Assembly (NCBI RefSeq): GCF_004360145.1 | Contig: NZ_SAIT01000016.1 | Coordinates: 36,434 to 100,433, forward strand | Length of the DNA stretch: 64,000 nucleotides | Source of the DNA: Aliiroseovarius marinus | GTDB taxonomy: Bacteria > Pseudomonadota > Alphaproteobacteria > Rhodobacterales > Rhodobacteraceae | Reading direction: 5' to 3' | Part shown: in pieces, positions 20,808-28,752 of the stretch | Layout of the letters: each line of letters begins with the position of its first letter | Position numbering within the stretch: the first letter of the stretch is position 1 | Notes under the pieces: model-generated | Seen by the model: the letters and a program-made list of their open reading frames with translations, nothing else | Told to the model about the DNA's origin: nothing | Databases searched by the model: none | Position numbers and translations under genes: made by a program

Positions 20808-21653
20808 TCAGCCTCGTTGTGATGGGTGCCAGAAGGTCACCTTTTTCTCGATAAATGCGACGATGCCGTAAAAGGCAGTGCCCGCAAGGGCGGCGACGAC
20901 GATCTCGGCCCAGACCAGATCAATCGACAGGCTGCCGACACCTGTTGAAATTCGGAACCCCATCCCACGGGTGGGCGATCCAAAGTATTCAGCCACAATT
21001 GCCCCGATCAGGGCAAGCGTCGCGGCCACTTTCAGCCCGTTGAAGATAAAGGGCATGGCGGCAGGGATGCGCAGTTTAAGCAGCGTTTTGACGTAACCGG
21101 CAGCATAGGTTTTCATCAGGTCGCGCAGCATCGCATCGGTCTCGCGCAGGCCTTGCACGGTGTTCACCAGTACCGGGAAGAACACCATGACGACGACCAC
21201 GGCGGCCTTGGATTGCCAGTCAAAGCCGAACCAGCTGACCAGAATGGGGGCGACGCCGACGATGGGCAGGGCCGCCACGAAGTTGCCGATGGGTAGAAGC
21301 CCGCGTGTCAGGAAGGGTGAGCGGTCGATCAGGATCGCGACGACGAAGGCCGCGAGCACGCCGAAGATATAGCCGCGCAACGCGCCTCTCAGGACGGTCT
21401 GAACGAAGTCCTCCCACAACATGCCGGTCGAGTTGACGAACCGATCCGCAACGGCGGACGGCGCAGGCAGAATTGCAGGCGAGATGGCGAAGGAGTGGAC
21501 GACAGCCTCCCACAACACAACGATGGTCAGGCCAAACAGGATCGGCACGGTGTATCGCACCGCCGTCGTATCGGATAGACGCGAGCGGACCAGAGCGACA
21601 TTGGTGCCCCAGGCGAACACCCAAAAGACAAGGGCAAGGATCATCCAGCTCAT
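20808..21653 (-). CDS. ABC transporter permease (pyrimidine-type importer, subunit 1)
   Basis: A 281-residue inner-membrane permease of the BPD_transp_1 family with about six helices. The EAA-like loop that contacts the ATPase is around 'LMKTYAAGYVKTLLKLRIPAAMPFIFNGLKVAATLALIGAIVAEYFG'. It overlaps the upstream permease gene by 4 bases (start 21653, neighbour stop 21650), which indicates translational coupling. It forms the membrane channel together with the next gene. Confidence 0.88.
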   Translation of the reverse strand: MSWMILALVFWVFAWGTNVALVRSRLSDTTAVRYTVPILFGLTIVVLWEAVVHSFAISPAILPAPSAVADRFVNSTGMLWEDFVQTVLRGALRGYIFGVLAAFVVAILIDRSPFLTRGLLPIGNFVAALPIVGVAPILVSWFGFDWQSKAAVVVVMVFFPVLVNTVQGLRETDAMLRDLMKTYAAGYVKTLLKLRIPAAMPFIFNGLKVAATLALIGAIVAEYFGSPTRGMGFRISTGVGSLSIDLVWAEIVVAALAGTAFYGIVAFIEKKVTFWHPSQRG

Positions 21654-22585
21654 GTGCGCATCCCCATTTTGTTCAGCAGAACGTGCTGGATCCGGTCAAT
21701 TAGTGTGACCAGCACGCCGGCAAGAATGGCCGCGGCAAACAGCGCTGCCCAGATCGCCAAGGGGGTTCCGAACTGATCCCCGATCAGGATCCGCGCGCCC
21801 AGCCCACTGATGGCCCCTGTCGGCAGTTCGCCCACGATGGCGCCAACCAGTGCGGCGGCGATGCCGATCTTCAGCGAGGTGAAAAGGTAGGGCAGGGAGG
21901 CGGGCACACGCAGTTTCAGAAACTGCTGCTGGCCCGAGGCCGAGTAGGTTTTCAGAAGGTCCAGCTGTTCAGCATTGGGGGCGCGCAGCCCTTTGATCAT
22001 GCCGACCATGACCGGGAAGAAACACAGATAGGACGCGATCAGCGCTTTCGGAAAGCCGCGCCCCTCGATCCCGATTTGCGAGGACAGGACGATGATCATC
22101 GGGGCCAGCGCCACGATGGGCACGGCTTGCGAGATGATGGCCCACGGGACCAGCGACATTTCAAGCACGCGGGATTTCACCACCAACACGGCACCAAGGA
22201 TGCCGACCGAGGTGCCCAGAAGGAAGCCCCAGAAGGTCGATTGCAGCGTGATCCACCCGTGATAGATCAGCGACCGTTTCGACCATGTGCGACCCTTCAG
22301 GACCATCGCACCCGTGGTCTTCCACAGCTCTTGGCCGACCTGTGTTGGGGTCGGCAGGCGCGGACGGTCCAGATCATAACCGCCCGCGATATGGCTGCGG
22401 TTGTTCAGAAGAAGCGACAGGGTCGAGGCTTCGCGCCGTTCGACGGCCTCGGCGGGGACGACGTCGCCACCAGCGCGGGCGGCCTGATCCAGCGTGACGC
22501 GGATGTTCATCGGTGCCACCGCCAGAAACCAGATCACTAGAATGCCGAACAGCACCGTCAGGACAGGAAACAGCGTTCTAGTCAT
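21650..22585 (-). CDS. ABC transporter permease (pyrimidine-type importer, subunit 2)
   Basis: A 311-residue BPD_transp_1 permease. It has an N-terminal helix, a roughly 90-residue extracytoplasmic insertion and then a five-helix core. The EAA loop is in 'LLKTYSASGQQQFLKLRVPASLPYLFTSLKIGIAAALVGAIVGE'. It starts 8 bases inside the end of the ATPase gene (22578). A paralogue of the neighbouring permease, so the channel is a heterodimer. Confidence 0.87.
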   Translation of the reverse strand: MTRTLFPVLTVLFGILVIWFLAVAPMNIRVTLDQAARAGGDVVPAEAVERREASTLSLLLNNRSHIAGGYDLDRPRLPTPTQVGQELWKTTGAMVLKGRTWSKRSLIYHGWITLQSTFWGFLLGTSVGILGAVLVVKSRVLEMSLVPWAIISQAVPIVALAPMIIVLSSQIGIEGRGFPKALIASYLCFFPVMVGMIKGLRAPNAEQLDLLKTYSASGQQQFLKLRVPASLPYLFTSLKIGIAAALVGAIVGELPTGAISGLGARILIGDQFGTPLAIWAALFAAAILAGVLVTLIDRIQHVLLNKMGMRT

Positions 22586-23360
22586 AGGAATGCCCCGCGC
22601 GTAGTCCCTCGCGGACCCGGTGAGCGACGTCCAGAAATTCCTGCGTGTCTCGAATATCCAGCGGGCGTTCGGCGGGCAGGGGGCAGTCGATCACGTCGGA
22701 AATCCGGCCCGGACGAGGGGACATGACGACGATTTTGGTCGACAGATACACGGCCTCGGGGATTGAGTGGGTGACGAAGCAGATCGTCTTCTGCGTCTTG
22801 GCCCAAAGCTTCAGAAGCTGTTCGTTCAGGTGATCGCGCACGATTTCGTCCAACGCACCGAAGGGCTCGTCCATCAACAAGATGTCGGCGTCAAAGGCCA
22901 GCGCGCGGGCAATGGACGCCCGCTGCTGCATCCCGCCGGAAAGCTGCCACGGGAACTTTTTCTCGAACCCGGCCAGATCGACCAGCTCAAGCACGCGCTT
23001 GATCCGCTCGTCTTGCTCGGCCTTCGGATAGCCCATGATTTCCAGCGGCAGGCGCACATTGCGCCCGATGGTGCGCCACGGGTACAGCCCTGCGTGCTGG
23101 AAGACATAGCCATAGGCGCGCGAACGGCGGGCCTCGTGCGGGGTTACACCGTTAACGGTGATTTTCCCGCCGGTGGGCGTTTCCAGATCTGCCATGCAGC
23201 GCAGGAAGGTGGTTTTGCCACAGCCCGAGGGGCCGATGAAGCTGACAAAATCGCCTTTCTTGATGTCCAGCGACACGTCTTTCAACGCATGCACTGGCCC
23301 ATCATTGGTCTGAAAGGTCAGATCAAGGTTCTCTGCCTTGATTACCGTATCCGAAGTCAC
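22578..23360 (-). CDS. ABC transporter ATP-binding protein (pyrimidine-type importer)
   Basis: A 260-residue ATPase with Walker A 'GPSGCGKTTFL', Q-loop 'YVFQHAGLYPW', signature 'LSGGMQQR', Walker B 'ILLMDEPFGALD' and switch His in 'FVTHSIPEAVYLS'. It belongs to the nitrate/sulfonate/taurine-type ATPase group. GTG at 23360 is preferred (GGGAG upstream), because it begins just after the dihydropyrimidinase stop at 23366. The longer frame to 23429 would overlap that gene. Confidence 0.9.
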   Translation of the reverse strand: MTSDTVIKAENLDLTFQTNDGPVHALKDVSLDIKKGDFVSFIGPSGCGKTTFLRCMADLETPTGGKITVNGVTPHEARRSRAYGYVFQHAGLYPWRTIGRNVRLPLEIMGYPKAEQDERIKRVLELVDLAGFEKKFPWQLSGGMQQRASIARALAFDADILLMDEPFGALDEIVRDHLNEQLLKLWAKTQKTICFVTHSIPEAVYLSTKIVVMSPRPGRISDVIDCPLPAERPLDIRDTQEFLDVAHRVREGLRAGHSYD

Positions 23361-23365
23361 GTGTT

Positions 23366-24820
23366 TTAAACTCCCGTTGCAGGAATGCCTGTCCGTTTGA
23401 CAGGTTGAGGGGCTGTCAGTTCTTTCCACTTGGAAAGTGCGGTGTTGACGGTTGCATTTGGTTCGCGGGCGACAAATTCACCGTGGCCTTCCTGCGTGCG
23501 GATTTCCCCGTCATGCACGGCCACCTGACCACGAGTCAGGGTGAATCGCGGCAGGCCTTTAACCTCGTGCCCTTCGAAGACGTTGTAGTCGATGGCGGAT
23601 TGCTGGGTGCCCGCCGTAATCGTTTTCGACTTCTCGGGATCCCAGACCACGAGGTCCGCATCGGCGCCGACCAGAACCGCCCCCTTGCGCGGGTAGCAGT
23701 TCAGGATTTTCGCGATGTTGGTCGAGGTCACAGCGACAAACTCGTTCATCGTCAGACGACCCGTGGCGACGCCGTGAGTCCACAGCATCGGCATCCGATC
23801 CTCAAGCCCGCCGGTCCCGTTGGGAATTTGGGTGAAGTCGCCCACGCCAAAGCGTTTCTGTTCGGTCGTGAAGGCGCAGTGGTCGGTGGCCACGACGGAC
23901 AACGAGCCCGACTGCAGACCCGCCCACAGGCTGTCTTGGTGTTTCTGGTTGCGGAAGGGGGGCGACATCACGCGACGTGCGGCGTGGTCCCAATCTTTGT
24001 TGAAATATTCGCTTTCATCCAGCGTCAGGTGCTGGATCAGCGGCTCGCCCCAGACGCGTTTACCCTGCATACGGGCGCGGCGGATGGCTTCGTGGGCTTC
24101 CTCGCAAGAGACATGCACCACGTAAAGCGGCGCACCCGCCATATCGGCGATCATGATCGCGCGGTTGGTGGCCTCGCCTTCGACCTGAGAGGGGCGGGAA
24201 TAGGCGTGTGCCTCGGGTCCGGTGTTGCCCTCGGCCAGCAGCTTGGCGGACAGCTCGGCGATTACATCGCCGTTTTCGGCATGGACCATCGGGGTCGCGC
24301 CCAGCTCGGCCAGACGGCTGAAAGACGAGTAAAGCTCGTCGTCATTTACCATCAGCGCGCCCTTATAGGCCAGGAAGTGCTTGAATGTGTTGATGCCGCG
24401 CTCCTGCACAACGGTCTGCATGTCGTTGAACACCTGCTCGCCCCACCAAGTCACCGCCATGTGGAACGAATAGTCACAATTAGCGCGGGTCGATTTGTTG
24501 TCCCACCGCTTCAGCGCGTCCAGCAGGCTTTCGCCTTGGTTGGGCAGGCAGAAATCAACCACCATCGTGGTGCCGCCCGCCAGACCGGCGCGCGTACCGC
24601 TTTCGAAATCATCCGACGAGTACGTGCCCATGAACGGCATTTCGAGGTGCACATGCGGGTCGATCCCGCCGGGCATGACATAGCAGCCAGTGGCATCGAG
24701 CACCTCGTCGCCCTTCAGGTTCGGCCCAATCTCGATGATCTTGCCGTTATCGATCAGGACGTCTGCCTTGTAGGTCAGATCTGCAGTGACGACGGTTCCG
24801 TTTTTGATGACTTTGGTCAT
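23366..24820 (-). CDS. hydA: Dihydropyrimidinase
   Basis: A 484-residue amidohydrolase that opens dihydrouracil or dihydrothymine (and hydantoins) to N-carbamoyl-beta-amino acids. Metal ligands: 'PGGIDPHVHLEMPF' (HxH), carbamylated Lys in 'FKHFLAYKGALM', 'MVHAENGDV', 'YVVHVSCEEA' and 'VATDHCAFT'. The substrate loop is typical of DHPases. The ATG at 24820 overlaps the stop of the small upstream gene (ATGA), with GGGAGATAAC as ribosome site. It is the second step of reductive pyrimidine breakdown; step one is PreTA and step three the neighbouring amidohydrolase. Confidence 0.93.
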   Translation of the reverse strand: MTKVIKNGTVVTADLTYKADVLIDNGKIIEIGPNLKGDEVLDATGCYVMPGGIDPHVHLEMPFMGTYSSDDFESGTRAGLAGGTTMVVDFCLPNQGESLLDALKRWDNKSTRANCDYSFHMAVTWWGEQVFNDMQTVVQERGINTFKHFLAYKGALMVNDDELYSSFSRLAELGATPMVHAENGDVIAELSAKLLAEGNTGPEAHAYSRPSQVEGEATNRAIMIADMAGAPLYVVHVSCEEAHEAIRRARMQGKRVWGEPLIQHLTLDESEYFNKDWDHAARRVMSPPFRNQKHQDSLWAGLQSGSLSVVATDHCAFTTEQKRFGVGDFTQIPNGTGGLEDRMPMLWTHGVATGRLTMNEFVAVTSTNIAKILNCYPRKGAVLVGADADLVVWDPEKSKTITAGTQQSAIDYNVFEGHEVKGLPRFTLTRGQVAVHDGEIRTQEGHGEFVAREPNATVNTALSKWKELTAPQPVKRTGIPATGV

Positions 24821-25113
24821 TTGTTATCTCCCTGTTCAAGGCGCCCGATTTCCCAAGTGCCTTCGCGTTTCCACGCGTAATGGCCGAATTCAAGATCTCT
24901 CAAAAACTCAAGGCCTGGTTCCCATTCATAAAGATGTCCTAGTCCGACAATCTTTCCTTCACACTTTCCGTCTCGATGATTGAGGGCGCAAATAGCTTGC
25001 GGTCCATCCTCCTCGTTTGCGACGTAGTTCAGCTCTCGTTCGCGATTGAACACGCCTTCACACATAACCAAGGCCGTGTTGTTCGGAAGATCACCGAGTG
25101 TAGATTTGGTCAC
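24817..25113 (-). CDS. Small conserved-looking protein in the pyrimidine operon, unknown function
   Basis: A 98-residue protein. It starts at a GTG that shares bases with the TGA of the amidohydrolase gene (GTGA), and it stops in the ATG of hydA (ATGA). This double overlap makes it very likely to be translated. It has three cysteines ('VMCEG', 'AICAL', 'GKCEG') and the aromatic-rich 'GLGHLYEWEPGLEFLRDLEFGHYAWKREGTWEIG'. There is no signal peptide or membrane helix. I do not recognise a family. The position suggests an accessory to dihydropyrimidine or ureide handling, which is inference only. Confidence 0.65.
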   Translation of the reverse strand: MTKSTLGDLPNNTALVMCEGVFNRERELNYVANEEDGPQAICALNHRDGKCEGKIVGLGHLYEWEPGLEFLRDLEFGHYAWKREGTWEIGRLEQGDNK

Positions 25114-26357
25114 TCCACAATCTCCGCCGTTTCCAACACCGCGTGCAGCAACACATCCGTGCCAGCCGCGGCCCAGTCCTTCGAGATATCCTCGGCTTCG
25201 TTGTGGGACAGGCCGTCCACGCAGGGGCACATGATCATTGCGGTGGGTGCGACGTCGTTGATCCAGCAGGCGTCGTGGCCCGCGCCCGAGACGATATCCA
25301 TGTGGCTATAGCCCAGCTCCTCCGCCGCATCGCGCACCGCTTTCACACAGGTCTCGTCAAAGGCGGGCGGGTCGAAGGTGCCGACCATTTCCCAGCTCAT
25401 CTCAACCCCGATATCGGCGCAGAGCTTCGGCGCACGTTCATCAAACTCGGCAATCATCGCGTCGATCACCTCTTGCAAGTGCGAGCGGAAATCGACGGTG
25501 CAGACCACCTTGCCGGGGATGATGTTGCGCGAGTTCGGGTAGACGTCGATATGGCCGATGGCCCCCACCGCGTTGGGCTGGTGCTTCATCGCGATCTCGT
25601 GCACCAGTTCGGTGATCAGCGCCAAACCACGACCCGCGTTGATGCGCATATGCATGGGGGTCGAGCCGGTGTGGCTTTCCTTACCCGTGATGGTCACTTC
25701 CAGCCAGTTCAGGCCTTGACCATGGGTGACAACACCGATGTCCCTGCCCTCGGCTTCCAGAATGGGGCCTTGTTCGATGTGCAGCTCGAACATCGCATGC
25801 ATCTTTCGGGCGCCGACCTCTTCATCGCCAACCCAGCCGATACGTTTCAGTTCGTCTCCGAACTTCTTGCCCTCGGCATCTTCGCGGTCGTACGCCCAGT
25901 CTTGCGTGTGCTTGCCCGCAAACACGCCGGACGCCAGCATGGCCGGCGCAAAGCGTGTGCCTTCTTCGTTGGTCCAGTTGGCGATGACAATCGGGTGTTT
26001 GGTTTTGACGTTCAGGTCATTCATCGTGCGGACGGCTTCCAGCCCGCCCAGCACGCCAAGCACGCCATCATACTTGCCGCCCGTCGGCTGCGTATCCAGA
26101 TGCGAGCCCATATAGACGGGCAGGGCGTTCGGGTCCTCGCCGGGGCGGGTGGCAAACATGTTGCCCATCGTGTCGACGCCCATGGTCATACCGGCGGCTT
26201 CACACCATGTCTGAAACAGCGCGCGGCCTTCTGCGTCTTCGTCGGTCAACGTCTGGCGATTATTGCCGCCTGCAATGCCGGGGCCGATCTTGGCCATCTC
26301 CATCAGACTGTCCCACAGCCGATCCGGGTCAATCCGCAGGTTCTTGCGATTGGTCAT
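25110..26357 (-). CDS. Zn-dependent amidohydrolase, beta-ureidopropionase / N-carbamoyl-amino-acid hydrolase type
   Basis: A 415-residue M20-family hydrolase (HyuC/AmaB type). Metal ligands: 'YMGSHLDTQPTGGKYDG' (His-x-Asp), 'NEEGTRFAP', 'ELHIEQGP' and the terminal 'SGAGHDA'. The dimer-domain substrate residues are in 'GKESHTGSTPMHMR'. It should release beta-alanine or 3-aminoisobutyrate, CO2 and ammonia in step three of reductive pyrimidine catabolism. AAGGGAGATGAAT precedes the ATG at 26357. First gene of the operon that continues with the 98-aa protein, hydA and the ABC importer. Confidence 0.88.
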   Translation of the reverse strand: MTNRKNLRIDPDRLWDSLMEMAKIGPGIAGGNNRQTLTDEDAEGRALFQTWCEAAGMTMGVDTMGNMFATRPGEDPNALPVYMGSHLDTQPTGGKYDGVLGVLGGLEAVRTMNDLNVKTKHPIVIANWTNEEGTRFAPAMLASGVFAGKHTQDWAYDREDAEGKKFGDELKRIGWVGDEEVGARKMHAMFELHIEQGPILEAEGRDIGVVTHGQGLNWLEVTITGKESHTGSTPMHMRINAGRGLALITELVHEIAMKHQPNAVGAIGHIDVYPNSRNIIPGKVVCTVDFRSHLQEVIDAMIAEFDERAPKLCADIGVEMSWEMVGTFDPPAFDETCVKAVRDAAEELGYSHMDIVSGAGHDACWINDVAPTAMIMCPCVDGLSHNEAEDISKDWAAAGTDVLLHAVLETAEIVE

Positions 26358-26434
26358 ATTCATCTCCCTTTGGGTACACATGAATGTGCATGTGGAATTT
26401 AGATTCCATCTTTCCCTCAGGCTGGCGGATTTCT

Positions 26435-26469
26435 GCACGATCGGTCAATGTTTTTCTGAACGATCGTGC
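26435..26469. promoter_or_regulatory. Large inverted repeat in the divergent hyuC-type/tetR promoter region
   Basis: GCACGATCGGTCA-N9-TGAACGATCGTGC: 13-bp arms with one mismatch. It lies 78 bp upstream of the amidohydrolase and 94 bp upstream of the first TetR gene. Its left arm includes GGTCA, half of a RutR-type site. It is a probable TetR-family operator. Confidence 0.6.
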
Positions 26470-26562
26470 GAATTGTTCTGTTTTCTGAGGAAATCTCGTG
26501 CGAAAAGGGAAAACACTGCGCGAAAGTTACGCAGAATTAAGGTGTGAAGTGTTGACGTAAGC

Positions 26563-27195
26563 ATGGCGACAAAAGGCATTCAAAGCCGTAACAGGCAGGA
26601 AGTTACCGGGCGGATTCTTTCCGCCGCTGAACGTGTGTTCGCCGAGTTCGGATATGCGGGCGCTTCGATCAGTCGGATTGCGGCGCAAGCGGGCATTCCG
26701 AAATCCAACGTGGTCTATTACTTCGAGACCAAGGAACTGCTCTATCGTCGCGTGGTGGGCGAGATCTTTGACATCTGGCGCGCGGCGGCGGACAGCATCA
26801 CTGTCGACAATGACCCGATTCAGGCGCTGGGCGACTATATCGACACGAAGCTCGATCTGGCGCGGACGCGGCCTTATGGCTCGAAGGTTTGGGCGAATGA
26901 GATTATTCAGCGCGCGCCCATCGTGCAGGACTATCTGGAAGACGAATTGCGGTCCTGGACCGAGGATCGGATCGTGGTGATCGAGGCGTGGATCGAACAC
27001 GGAAAGATCCGCCCTATCAGTGCGCGCCATTTGCTCTATGCGATCTGGGCGACCACCCAGCACTATGCGGATTTTACCCATCAAATCACCACGCTGAACG
27101 AGGGCGTCGAGCTGACGAACCGCCAGTGGGACGAGACGAAGACGGCAGTGAAAGACCTGCTTCTGCGTGGCGTTGAAAAACACGGTGACGCGTAA
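26563..27195 (+). CDS. TetR-family regulator, RutR-like (first of two)
   Basis: A 210-residue TetR protein. The N-terminal helix-turn-helix has 'FGYAGASISRIAAQAGIPKSNVVYYFETKELLY'. The C-terminal ligand domain has 'WANEIIQRAPIVQDYLEDEL', like the YcdC/RutR group, whose E. coli member binds uracil and represses pyrimidine catabolism. It is divergent from the amidohydrolase/hydA/ABC operon and ends in a TAATG overlap with a second paralogue. It probably controls this region through the large inverted repeat upstream. Confidence 0.82.
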   Translation: MATKGIQSRNRQEVTGRILSAAERVFAEFGYAGASISRIAAQAGIPKSNVVYYFETKELLYRRVVGEIFDIWRAAADSITVDNDPIQALGDYIDTKLDLARTRPYGSKVWANEIIQRAPIVQDYLEDELRSWTEDRIVVIEAWIEHGKIRPISARHLLYAIWATTQHYADFTHQITTLNEGVELTNRQWDETKTAVKDLLLRGVEKHGDA

Positions 27196-27821
27196 TGGCG
27201 CGAGCAGGGACCACAGCGCGCAAGACGCGCAATCAGATGGAGAAGCGGCAGGCGATTTTTGAGGCTGCTTTGGATGTATTCTCGGAAAAAGGCTTGCGGG
27301 GCGCGACGTTAGAGCAAGTCGCCAAGGCTGCCGGGCTGTCTAAGCAAAACGTGGTCTATTATTTCGCTGGCAAGGACGAGATTTACGCTGAGCTTCTGGA
27401 GAGCCTGCTGGAAAAATGGGTGCAGCCTCTGCATGACCTGACAGCGGATGGCGACCCTTTGGACGAGATTCTGACCTATGTTTCGCGCAAGGTTCAGATG
27501 TCACGCAACATGCCCCGCGAAAGCCGTTTGTTTGCGACTGAAATCCTGCACGGCGCTCCGCGTCTGGGCGAGGTGCTTCCGACGGATCTGAAGACCTTGG
27601 TCGACGAAAAAGCGGCCATCATTCAGGGCTGGATGGATGCTGGAAAACTGGCACCGCTCGACCCGCATCACTTGATCTTCTCGATCTGGGCGATGACGCA
27701 GCATTATGCCGATTTCGACGTGCAGGTGCGGTCCGTGTTGGGGCCCGAGCGCTCGGCCTCGCGGTTCGAGGATGCCGAGCAGTTCATCAAGGACATGCTG
27801 ATCAGAACGCTTCGGCCCTAA
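27195..27821 (+). CDS. TetR-family regulator, RutR-like (second of two)
   Basis: A 208-residue paralogue of the upstream regulator, translationally coupled to it (TAATG). The HTH is 'KGLRGATLEQVAKAAGLSKQNVVYYFAGKDEIY'. The C-terminal half keeps the RutR-like 'FATEILHGAPRLGEVL' and 'IWAMTQHYADFDVQV'. Having two similar but clearly diverged regulators side by side suggests that they sense different intermediates or form heterodimers. It runs convergently into the DMT permease gene, with a 20-bp overlap. Confidence 0.82.
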   Translation: MARAGTTARKTRNQMEKRQAIFEAALDVFSEKGLRGATLEQVAKAAGLSKQNVVYYFAGKDEIYAELLESLLEKWVQPLHDLTADGDPLDEILTYVSRKVQMSRNMPRESRLFATEILHGAPRLGEVLPTDLKTLVDEKAAIIQGWMDAGKLAPLDPHHLIFSIWAMTQHYADFDVQVRSVLGPERSASRFEDAEQFIKDMLIRTLRP

Positions 27822-28752
27822 GCAGCATCAGCAGCGCCAAAAGCGTGGCCAAGACCCCAAGTAGCAGCATCAGCGGCTGGGTTTTGCCATGCAGCAAAAG
27901 ATCCCACAGCACGACCCAGCTGGGCACCAAATAGGTATAGGCCATGACCTTACCTGCGGGCAGGCGCTGGGCGGCGTATTGCAGCAGGAAGAAGGATCCG
28001 GCAGTGGCAGCGACGGCCAGATAGATGATCACCAGCCAGACGGCGGGGCGCAGCGCGGCATAGTCCGTCGCGATCAGGTCCGGGGCGCCATAGATCGCCG
28101 TGACGACGAGCGCGCCCAGAATGGTTCCGATCGAGGTCTGAACGGGTTTCACATCATGGGCCAATTTGCGGGCAAGCGCGGGGACCATCGCATGGGCGAA
28201 GGCGCCGACGGTGAACAAGGCCTCGCCAAACCCGATTTCAAACCTGAGAAGCGCGTTCAGATCGGCACGGAAAATGACCCAAATCGCGCCCATAGCGCCG
28301 ATAGTTAGGGCCATTAGGGTCCAGCGGCTGGCGTATTGGCGCGCGATGACATAGCCGAAGCCAGCAGCCATCAGGGGCGTTAGGGTAAAGACAGCGGCGG
28401 TGGAGACGGCCGAGGTGACGCGCAGCGCTTCGAACATTGTGATGAAATAGATGGCCATCAGCGCACCCATCAGGCCGAAACGCCAAAAGCGGTGAAACAC
28501 GGGCGCAATCGGCACCCGCATCACCTTGGCGACCGCCATCAACAGCAGCGCGGCCAAGGCAAAGCGCACGGTGGACAGCGCCGCTGGAGCCATGTCGCGG
28601 GCCACGATATGTCCAAAGGTGAAGGACAGCGACACCAGCATCGAAAAGCTGAGCATCGCCACATGGCCCTGCCACGCAGGCGGCAGGGCCGAGGGGTGCT
28701 TACTCCGCAGCGGTTGCGCTGGGGTTGTTGGGGTGGGTCGTCCAGTTTGCAT
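27802..28752 (-). CDS. DMT-superfamily (EamA) permease
   Basis: About 316 residues with ten predicted membrane helices and two EamA-like repeats: 'ALSTVRFALAALLLMAV', 'FTLTPLMAAGFGYVIA', 'SIGTILGALVVTAIYG', 'TYLVPSWVVLWDLLLHG'. It follows preA on the same strand. The start is unsure: ATG at 28752 lies within preA, and a GTG at 28662 is an alternative. It may import or export a pyrimidine or breakdown product, by context only. Confidence 0.72.
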   Translation of the reverse strand: MQTGRPTPTTPAQPLRSKHPSALPPAWQGHVAMLSFSMLVSLSFTFGHIVARDMAPAALSTVRFALAALLLMAVAKVMRVPIAPVFHRFWRFGLMGALMAIYFITMFEALRVTSAVSTAAVFTLTPLMAAGFGYVIARQYASRWTLMALTIGAMGAIWVIFRADLNALLRFEIGFGEALFTVGAFAHAMVPALARKLAHDVKPVQTSIGTILGALVVTAIYGAPDLIATDYAALRPAVWLVIIYLAVAATAGSFFLLQYAAQRLPAGKVMAYTYLVPSWVVLWDLLLHGKTQPLMLLLGVLATLLALLMLLRAEAF

